Shown piece after piece: positions 1-4,397 of a stretch of 6,827 bases of DNA (the stretch's first letter is position 1; every line of letters begins with the position of its first letter). The translations under genes were made by a program, and so were the position numbers. The notes beneath the pieces were generated by a model, which ran no database searches, was not told where the DNA came from, and worked only from the letters and a program-made list of their open reading frames with translations. The stretch comes from Ruminococcus sp. UBA3665 (GTDB taxonomy: Bacteria; Bacillota; Clostridia; Oscillospirales; Ruminococcaceae): the NCBI GenBank assembly GCA_002373165.1, contig DFJS01000073.1:1-6827 (forward strand), written 5' to 3'.

Positions 1-239
1 GTATGGGTTCTACCAAGAACGGCCGTGACTCTGAATCCAAGAGACTCGGCGTAAAGCGTGCAGACGGCCAGTTTGTGACAGCCGGCAATATTATCGTTCG
101 TCAGCGCGGTACTCATATTCACCCCGGTGTTGGCGTGGGACGCGGCTCTGACGATACTCTGTTTGCAACCGTAGACGGCAGAGTAAAATTCGAGCGCTGG
201 GGTCGTGACCGTAAGCGTGTAAGCGTTTACGCCGACTAA
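1..239 (+). CDS. rpmA: 50S ribosomal protein L27, 3' part (5' end outside window)
   Basis: This is bacterial ribosomal protein L27, a large-subunit protein whose N-terminal arm reaches the peptidyl transferase centre. The visible 78 residues begin with MGSTKNGRDSESKRLGVKRA and contain the family hallmarks VRQRGTHIHPG and DDTLFATVDG, ending in RDRKRVSVYAD. The first visible ATG (base 3) is not the true start: in L27 this Met follows the conserved HKKG stretch, and bases 1-2 (GT) fit the end of a Gly codon, so the gene is cut by the window edge. In Firmicutes L27 usually carries a short N-terminal extension removed by the Prp protease; that part lies outside and cannot be judged. The gene is followed by an intrinsic terminator and then obgE, the usual order in Gram-positive bacteria. 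Identification is essentially certain. Confidence 0.98.
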   Translation, partial: MGSTKNGRDSESKRLGVKRADGQFVTAGNIIVRQRGTHIHPGVGVGRGSDDTLFATVDGRVKFERWGRDRKRVSVYAD

Positions 240-254
240 GATCGTAAAACATCA

Positions 255-293
255 AGTCCCGGGCTTTTCTCCAAAAGCTTGGGATTTTGTTTT
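255..293 (+). terminator. Intrinsic terminator/attenuator between rpmA and obgE
   Basis: A 14-pair stem is formed by AGTCCCGGGCTTTT (255-268) and AAAAGCTTGGGATT (273-286), with loop CTCC and three G-U pairs, followed by TTGTTTT (287-293). It lies 16 bases after the rpmA stop and a few bases before the obgE ribosome binding site. There is no room for a promoter between the hairpin and obgE, so partial termination that lowers obgE expression relative to the ribosomal protein genes is the likely role. The structure is seen in the sequence; its efficiency is inferred. Confidence 0.85.
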
Positions 294-297
294 CAAC

Positions 298-310
298 GGA
301 AAGGACGGGA
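298..310 (+). promoter_or_regulatory. obgE ribosome binding region
   Basis: The purine-rich GGAAAGGACGGGA precedes the ATG at 321. AAGGA (301-305) is 15 bases away, longer than ideal, and CGGGA (306-310) is 10 bases away. An in-frame TTG at 279 lies inside the terminator hairpin and has no ribosome binding site, so 321 is the supported start, giving the family-typical MFVD N terminus. Confidence 0.65.
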
Positions 311-320
311 ATCTACAGCT

Positions 321-1598
321 ATGTTTGTTGATAAAGCCAGAATTAAAATCAAAGCCGGAGACGGCGGCGACGGTGCCGTATCCTTCCACAGAGAAAAATA
401 TGTTGCTGCCGGAGGCCCTGACGGCGGAGACGGCGGCAGCGGCGGCAATGTTGTCTTTCAGGCAGATGATAATTTTTCTTCCCTGATTGATTTTCGCTAT
501 AAAAGAAAATATGTTGCTCCCAACGGAGAAAACGGCAGAGGAAAACGCTGTACCGGCAAAAGTGCGGAAGACCTGATTATCCGGGTTCCGCGCGGCACAC
601 TGATCAAAGATGCCGAAACAGGCCGCATTATGGCAGATATGTCCGACGACGAGCCGCATATTCTGGCAAAAGGCGGCAGAGGCGGCAAAGGCAATTCTAA
701 TTTTGCCACTTCTACCCGGCAGATTCCCCGGTTTGCCAAACCCGGCTTTCCCGGCGAAAGCTTTGATATTACGCTGGAACTGAAACTGCTTGCTGATGTC
801 GGACTGGTAGGATTTCCGAATGTCGGCAAATCAACACTGATTTCTGTTGTCAGCGCAGCAAAGCCTAAAATCGCAAATTATCACTTCACCACGCTGACCC
901 CTGTGCTGGGCGTTGTCCGGCTGGATGAAGAGCGTTCTTTTGTCATGGCAGATATTCCCGGCCTGATTGAGGGCGCAAGCGAAGGCACAGGGCTGGGGCA
1001 TGAGTTTCTCCGGCATGTGGAACGCTGCCGCCTGATTCTGCATGTACTGGATGTTTCCGGTTCGGAAGGCCGCAATCCCAAAGAGGATTTTGAAAAAATC
1101 AATCATGAACTTGCCAGCTTCAGCGAAGCCCTGGCCGAGTGTCCGCAGATTGTCGTTGCCAACAAGTGCGATCTTGCGACAGAAGAACAGATTGCCGATC
1201 TCAGGAATACTATTGAAGCCCTTGGTCTGCCGTTTTATCAGATTTCCGCAGCAGCGGCATCCGGCACCAGAGAGCTGATGAACGCTGTCAGCGAAGCCCT
1301 CTCCAAACTGCCGCCTGTCAAAATCTATGAAGCACAGCCCATGACACAGGCCGACTGGGAAGCGAAATTTTCCTCCCGTCAGCAGTTTGAAGTCGAAGTC
1401 GAAGACGGAGTGTATTATATTTCCGCGCCGTGGCTGGAACCGATTCTCCGCACGGTCAATATGGAAGACTATTCTTCCCTGCAATACTTCCAGCGTGTGC
1501 TACGTTCCAGCGGCATTATCGACAAACTGGAAGAAATGGGCATTGAAGAAGGCGATGCTGTTAATATCTTCGGCTTTGAATTTGATTATATCAGGTAA
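321..1598 (+). CDS. obgE: GTPase Obg/CgtA (ribosome assembly)
   Basis: This 425-residue protein is the Obg GTPase, which binds the 50S subunit during late assembly and is linked to stringent response and growth control. The glycine-rich Obg fold spans about 1-158, with repeated GGDGG motifs (29-42, 118-124). The G domain shows G1 GFPNVGKS (164-171), the switch I threonines near 190-192, G3 DIPG (211-214), G4 NKCD (281-284) and G5 SAAA (309-312). A C-terminal OCT domain occupies about 355-425, from FEVEVEDGVYYI to NIFGFEFDYI, as in Bacillus Obg (about 428 residues) and unlike the short-tailed proteobacterial proteins. Every GTP-binding motif is intact. Translation starts at 321 with MFVDKA. 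The gene follows rpmA across a terminator and ends five bases before mrnC, so the two are probably cotranscribed and translationally coupled. Confidence 0.98.
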   Translation: MFVDKARIKIKAGDGGDGAVSFHREKYVAAGGPDGGDGGSGGNVVFQADDNFSSLIDFRYKRKYVAPNGENGRGKRCTGKSAEDLIIRVPRGTLIKDAETGRIMADMSDDEPHILAKGGRGGKGNSNFATSTRQIPRFAKPGFPGESFDITLELKLLADVGLVGFPNVGKSTLISVVSAAKPKIANYHFTTLTPVLGVVRLDEERSFVMADIPGLIEGASEGTGLGHEFLRHVERCRLILHVLDVSGSEGRNPKEDFEKINHELASFSEALAECPQIVVANKCDLATEEQIADLRNTIEALGLPFYQISAAAASGTRELMNAVSEALSKLPPVKIYEAQPMTQADWEAKFSSRQQFEVEVEDGVYYISAPWLEPILRTVNMEDYSSLQYFQRVLRSSGIIDKLEEMGIEEGDAVNIFGFEFDYIR

Positions 1599-1603
1599 AA
1601 TTT

Positions 1604-2032
1604 ATGCAGATGCTATCAGAAAAAGAAGCCCGGCAGTTCAGCCCTCTGACACTGGCATTTCTGGGTGACAGTGTTTATGAATTAATGATTCGTTCGGCAA
1701 TGGTCATGCAGGGCAATACAGCGGTCAAAAATCTGCACAATGCAAAAATCCGGCTTGTCTGCGCCGCTTATCAGGCAAGAGCTTCGGAACGGATTATATT
1801 TACGGAACAGGAACAGGCTGTCTTTCACCGCGGACGGAATGCCGTCTCCAGCAGTGCCGTTCCCAAAAATGCTGTTCCGGCAGACTACCGCAAAGCAACC
1901 GGTCTGGAAGCTGTATTCGGCTATCTGCATCTGTGCGGCAATACGGAACGGCTGGAAACGCTGTTCCGGGAAATCTGGAATTTGCAGTCAGAGATTCCGG
2001 AAACGAATTTGATTAAAAATAATAAGGAGTGA
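1604..2032 (+). CDS. mrnC: Mini-ribonuclease III (23S rRNA maturation)
   Basis: This 142-residue protein is a Mini-III RNase, a dimeric RNase III catalytic domain without the dsRNA-binding domain, which in Bacillus trims 23S rRNA precursor ends. Visible hallmarks are LAFLGDSVYE (18-26), whose Asp22 is the expected metal-binding catalytic residue, HRGRNA (75-80), and YRKATGLEAVFGYLHL (95-110), which carries the second acidic site Glu102. Length is typical of the family. ATG 1604 is chosen because CAGG of the obgE 3' end (1592-1595) lies 8 bases upstream; a second ATG at 1610 is in frame but poorly spaced. The gene sits five bases after obgE. Its final codons AAG-GAG-TGA supply the yebC ribosome binding site. 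In Bacillus mrnC lies beside cysS, so this location differs, but a neighbourhood of ribosome genes suits its role. Confidence 0.93.
   Translation: MQMLSEKEARQFSPLTLAFLGDSVYELMIRSAMVMQGNTAVKNLHNAKIRLVCAAYQARASERIIFTEQEQAVFHRGRNAVSSSAVPKNAVPADYRKATGLEAVFGYLHLCGNTERLETLFREIWNLQSEIPETNLIKNNKE
2024..2029 (+). promoter_or_regulatory. yebC ribosome binding site inside the mrnC 3' end
   Basis: AAGGAG here is the last two sense codons of mrnC, followed directly by its TGA stop. It stands 11 bases before ATG 2041. A GTG at 2029 would open the same frame four codons earlier but overlaps this site, so 2041 is the supported yebC start. Terminating ribosomes would cover the site, which suggests translational coupling. 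Confidence 0.85.
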
Positions 2033-2040
2033 TTTTTTTC

Positions 2041-2775
2041 ATGTCAGGACATTCCAAATGGCATAATATCCAGATGAGAAAAGGGGTAAATGATGCGAAA
2101 CGTGCGAAAATCTTCACAAAGATCGGACGCGAAATGACTGTCTGCATCAAAGAAGGCGGCCCCGATCCGGTCAGCAATTCCAAACTGCGCGATCTGATTG
2201 CAAAGGCCAAGGCCAACAACGTCCCCAATGACAATATCGACAGATTAATCAAGAAAGCTTCCGGCGAAGGCAGCAAAAACAATTACGAATCTATGGTCTA
2301 CGAAGGCTATGGACCCAGCGGCGTGGCCGTGATTGTAGAATGCCTTACCGATAACAAAAACCGCACAGCCGGCGATATCCGGCACTATTTCGACAAATTC
2401 GGCGGCAATCTGGGAACAATCGGCTGTGTTTCGTTTATGTTCTCTGATAAAGGCATTGTTGCTGTCGAAAATACAGGTCTGGATGAAGATACTGTCATGG
2501 AAGACTGCTTTGAATGCGGCGGCGATGACCTGACAGTCGAAGAAGATACTATTATTATGGAATGTGCTCCCGGCGAGGTGCACAACATGCGCGAAGCCCT
2601 TACCGCCAAAGGTTACCATGTGATTTCTGCGGAAGCAGAAAAAATTCCGGCTAATTATACACAGCTGACAGATGAGGATGCCATTAAAAAAATGCAGCTT
2701 CTGCTGGATCATCTGGAAGAAAATGACGATGTCCAGAACGTATATCATAACTGGGAAATGCTGGAAGAAGAATAA
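2041..2775 (+). CDS. yebC: YebC/PmpR family protein (YebC_I type)
   Basis: This 244-residue protein belongs to the YebC/TACO1 family. It starts with the signature MSGHSKWHNIQ and continues with NDAKRAKIFTKIGREM (17-32). Further landmarks are AKANNVPNDNIDR (56-68), YEGYGPSGVAVIVE (87-100), TDNKNRT (103-109) and GGNLGTIGCVSFMF (121-134). The SGHSKW opening places it in the YebC_I branch rather than the YeeI-like branch. Members were first annotated as DNA-binding regulators; newer work links bacterial and mitochondrial homologues to translation of difficult proline-rich stretches. The protein is cytoplasmic and full length, with an acidic C terminus ending EMLEEE. Its place after rpmA, obgE and mrnC favours a translation-related role here, which is inference. 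No terminator is visible between it and the next gene 45 bases on. Confidence 0.96.
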   Translation: MSGHSKWHNIQMRKGVNDAKRAKIFTKIGREMTVCIKEGGPDPVSNSKLRDLIAKAKANNVPNDNIDRLIKKASGEGSKNNYESMVYEGYGPSGVAVIVECLTDNKNRTAGDIRHYFDKFGGNLGTIGCVSFMFSDKGIVAVENTGLDEDTVMEDCFECGGDDLTVEEDTIIMECAPGEVHNMREALTAKGYHVISAEAEKIPANYTQLTDEDAIKKMQLLLDHLEENDDVQNVYHNWEMLEEE

Positions 2776-2806
2776 TCTGACAGTTTAGTAAATCAAGAAA
2801 CATTTC

Positions 2807-2812
2807 AGGAGG
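2807..2812 (+). promoter_or_regulatory. Strong ribosome binding site of the AbrB-like gene
   Basis: A perfect AGGAGG sits 8 bases before ATG 2821, which fixes the start of the small regulator gene. No convincing promoter is visible in the 45-base gap after yebC, so the gene is probably on the yebC transcript. Confidence 0.85.
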
Positions 2813-2820
2813 TTGACATC

Positions 2821-3066
2821 ATGCACAGCACAGGTATTTTCAGACGCGTAGACGGTCTTGGCAGGTTTGTTCTGCCGAAGGAACTGAGAAAAAGTCTGGA
2901 TATTAATCAGAACGATTATTTGCAGATTTTTCTGGAAGGCGATACAATCGTACTCCGCAAAAGTCAGAACCGCTGTCTTCTCTGCGGTTCCGGCGAAAAT
3001 CTTTTTGATTTTCATGACAAGCACATTTGCGCCGGATGCATCGAAGAATTAAAAGAAAAATGCTGA
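2821..3066 (+). CDS. AbrB/SpoVT-type small DNA-binding protein with CxxC zinc motif
   Basis: This 81-residue protein has an N-terminal AbrB/MazE/SpoVT swapped-hairpin domain at about 3-47. STGIFRRVDGLGRFVLPKEL (3-22) is the typical opening of AbrB and SpoVT, followed by LDINQNDYLQIFLEGDTIVLRK. The C-terminal tail carries Cys52-x2-Cys55 and Cys70-x2-Cys73, separated by 14 residues, the spacing of a small zinc ribbon or knuckle. Similar AbrB-plus-CxxC proteins are common in Clostridia. Such proteins act as dimeric or tetrameric transition-state or sporulation regulators; the target of this one is unknown. It lacks the SpoVT GAF domain, so it is not SpoVT itself, and I leave the symbol empty. 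The gene follows yebC by 45 bases and ends before the strong terminator at 3097, so it probably closes the operon. Confidence 0.9.
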   Translation: MHSTGIFRRVDGLGRFVLPKELRKSLDINQNDYLQIFLEGDTIVLRKSQNRCLLCGSGENLFDFHDKHICAGCIEELKEKC

Positions 3067-3087
3067 TATAAACAGCACAAATCTGTC

Positions 3088-3130
3088 AAAAGAAGAGCTG
3101 CTGCACTGCTGTGCAGCAGCCCTGTTTTTT
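3088..3130. terminator. Bidirectional intrinsic terminator between convergent genes
   Basis: A perfect 10-pair stem, GCTGCTGCAC (3097-3106) and GTGCAGCAGC (3111-3120), has loop TGCT. On the plus strand it is followed by CCTG and six T (3125-3130), ending the AbrB-like gene's transcript. On the minus strand the same hairpin is followed by TCTTCTTTT (complement of 3088-3096), ending the membrane protein gene's transcript. The plus-strand T-run overlaps the minus-strand stop codon at 3129-3131. Confidence 0.92.
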
Positions 3131-3983
3131 ATTGCAGGCTGAATAAAATCAAGGCCGTCAGCAGAAGCATTCCGGAAACGGCAAATTCCAGAACTGAAAT
3201 CAGAAACATTTCTTTCCGGGCATGTTCGGCAAAAGCTTCTGTATGCTCGAAGGGTGTCATCCGCCTGTGACTGTAATCCTGATAGGCACAGAGAAAGACT
3301 TCTGTTTTGTTTTTTCTGTGATATTCCTCGATGACTGCCAGAATCAAACTCAAAATTCCCATCAGAAACAAACTCCTGCTGCCGTCTTCTGCCAGACAGC
3401 CGAATGTGATTCCGATCGGCGATAATCTCAGAAGATGCGCCCGGATGATGATATTCCATTCGCGGGAGGTATAATTTCTTTCATGATTCGGATTTTTATA
3501 AAAAGCGTTCTGTTTCCGGATTTTCTGTTCCAGAGCGGCCGCTTTCGGAAGTTTTTTCCGGATGCTGACAGTATCCATGATCTGATAGACTGCATACAGA
3601 ACCCACAGCAGGACAGAGGCACTCCAGCCGATTGCTGTAAACAAAACGCTTTTATAACAAAATCCCAGTATCAGGAACAGCAGAGAAATACATTCCGGAA
3701 TGGGGAAAATATTCCGGATCAGCGGCATCACGGAAGGGAGCAGTTCCGGCGTAAGGAATTCCCGTTCTGCCCAGAGTGCGCCCTTTGTGAAGCGATAACG
3801 GATTCTTTGCCGGAACGGCGGCAGATTCTGCCGGATTTCCCGTTTTAAATTTCTGAGTTCTTTATGAGTTCTGTGTTCGGCCAGACGTTTTTCAATATCT
3901 TCCCGATAGCCGGCACATAATGACAATACAAGCAGAAAATTAATCATCTGCACAAAGGCCAGCAGTCCCAGTAAAACCGACAT
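3129..3983 (-). CDS. Hypothetical multi-pass membrane protein
   Basis: I do not recognise this 284-residue protein. Hydrophobic segments are visible at about 3-24 (including FVQMINFLLVLSLCAG), 97-112, 114-135 (including SASVLLWVLYAVYQI), 204-219 (LFLMGILSLILAVIEE) and 259-282, suggesting four or five membrane passes. A very basic stretch follows the first (26-65, rich in Arg and Lys), and a second basic loop, about 141-187, lies between passes; both should be cytoplasmic by the positive-inside rule. I see no catalytic or nucleotide-binding motif. The ATG at 3983 has AAGGGAA (3992-3998 on the complement) 8-9 bases upstream, and a consensus promoter lies just beyond. The gene is monocistronic: it converges on the upstream operon through a shared terminator and diverges from the pectate-lyase-like gene. 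That it is a real gene is well supported by its signals; its function is unknown. Confidence 0.85.
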   Translation of the reverse strand: MSVLLGLLAFVQMINFLLVLSLCAGYREDIEKRLAEHRTHKELRNLKREIRQNLPPFRQRIRYRFTKGALWAEREFLTPELLPSVMPLIRNIFPIPECISLLFLILGFCYKSVLFTAIGWSASVLLWVLYAVYQIMDTVSIRKKLPKAAALEQKIRKQNAFYKNPNHERNYTSREWNIIIRAHLLRLSPIGITFGCLAEDGSRSLFLMGILSLILAVIEEYHRKNKTEVFLCAYQDYSHRRMTPFEHTEAFAEHARKEMFLISVLEFAVSGMLLLTALILFSLQ

Positions 3984-4010
3984 AAAAGCACTTCCCTTCT
4001 GTTTTTTCAG

Positions 4011-4039
4011 ATTATAGCATAATTATATCTTTTTGTCAA
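4011..4039 (-). promoter_or_regulatory. Perfect sigma-70/sigma-A consensus promoter for the membrane protein gene
   Basis: Read on the minus strand, TTGACA (4039-4034) and TATAAT (4016-4011) are separated by exactly 17 bases, and TGC directly before the -10 makes an extended -10. All twelve hexamer positions match consensus. The predicted start lies near 4004, only about 20 bases before the ATG at 3983 and just ahead of the ribosome binding site at 3998-3992. Confidence 0.9.
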
Positions 4040-4115
4040 GATGATTTTGATTTGTGCAGAATGCCTTAATTTTTCTGAATTGTTTATGCAATATGCAGAT
4101 TTTATAAAATACAGC

Positions 4116-4144
4116 TTGTATTTATTTCCGGAATTTGCTATAAT
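4116..4144 (+). promoter_or_regulatory. Extended -10 promoter of the pectate-lyase-like gene
   Basis: TTGTAT (4116-4121, three of six consensus positions) and a perfect TATAAT (4139-4144) are 17 bases apart, with TGC immediately before the -10. The predicted start is near 4151, leaving a leader of about 130 bases. The weak -35 beside a strong -10 fits a regulated promoter, which is inference. Confidence 0.75.
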
Positions 4145-4152
4145 ATGTATAA

Positions 4153-4168
4153 GTATCAATTCTGATAC
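4153..4168. promoter_or_regulatory. Palindrome at the predicted transcription start (candidate operator)
   Basis: GTATCA (4153-4158) and TGATAC (4163-4168) are perfect inverted repeats around ATTC, beginning about nine bases after the -10 hexamer. The position is classical for a repressor operator overlapping +1; alternatively it could form a short hairpin at the 5' end of the transcript. No binding protein can be named from the sequence. Confidence 0.5.
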
Positions 4169-4266
4169 AAGACACAGTTTGTTCATAAACAGGCAGTCGT
4201 TTAGGAACAGCAGGAAAGGAGAATCAAAAAAATCCAGCTTCTGACTGCAAAAATTCTATTGATCAT

Positions 4267-4274
4267 AAAGGAGG
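4267..4274 (+). promoter_or_regulatory. Ribosome binding site of the pectate-lyase-like gene
   Basis: AAAGGAGG lies 9 bases before ATG 4284, near-perfect complementarity and spacing. A second purine-rich stretch, AGGAAAGGAG (4212-4221), has no start codon at a suitable distance and is probably not used. Confidence 0.88.
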
Positions 4275-4283
4275 AAAATTTGT

Positions 4284-4397
4284 ATGGAAAAAAGGCATAA
4301 GCTTTCCTTGCAGATCATCGGTATGATGACGGCTCTGATGATGATTCTGTCAGTTCTGCTGGTGCTTCCGTCGGAAACATCCATGACAGCAAGAGCA
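4284..4397 (+). other. Signal peptide of the pectate-lyase-like protein
   Basis: Residues 1-38 show a basic start (EKRHK), a long hydrophobic core (IIGMMTALMMILSVLLVLP, 11-29) and an AxA-type site, Ala36-Arg37-Ala38, pointing to Sec export and signal peptidase I cleavage. There is no lipobox cysteine. Confidence 0.88.

Larger units (their letters stand above)
4040..4283. other. Divergent intergenic region
   Basis: This A+T-rich stretch separates the minus-strand membrane protein gene from the plus-strand lyase-like gene. It holds the lyase-like gene's promoter (4116-4144), a palindrome at its predicted start (4153-4168), and a leader of about 130 bases with possible pairing between GCAGTC (4193-4198) and GACTGC (4243-4248). 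A short open frame at 4041-4244 has no ribosome binding site or recognisable product and is not called. No known riboswitch class is evident to me. Confidence 0.7.

Noticed and set aside
3..5. ATG at base 3 as the rpmA start
   Set aside because: In L27 this methionine is internal, following the conserved HKKG residues, and the reading frame continues upstream of the window.
163..189. TTGCAA and TAAAAT as a possible obgE promoter inside rpmA
   Set aside because: The spacer is 15 bases, the hexamers are weak, and the site lies upstream of the terminator, so it would not bypass it.
831..1484. Long minus-strand open frame of about 217 codons inside obgE
   Set aside because: It is antisense to a fully conserved gene, has no ribosome binding site or recognisable protein, and follows from the codon pattern of obgE.
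4041..4244. Plus-strand open frame of 67 codons in the divergent intergenic region
   Set aside because: It starts inside promoter sequence, crosses the lyase-like gene's promoter and predicted start, has no ribosome binding site, and resembles nothing known.
4193..4248. Possible cyclic-di-GMP or other riboswitch in the lyase-like gene leader
   Set aside because: I could not match the conserved core of any riboswitch class; only a single six-pair arm is apparent.
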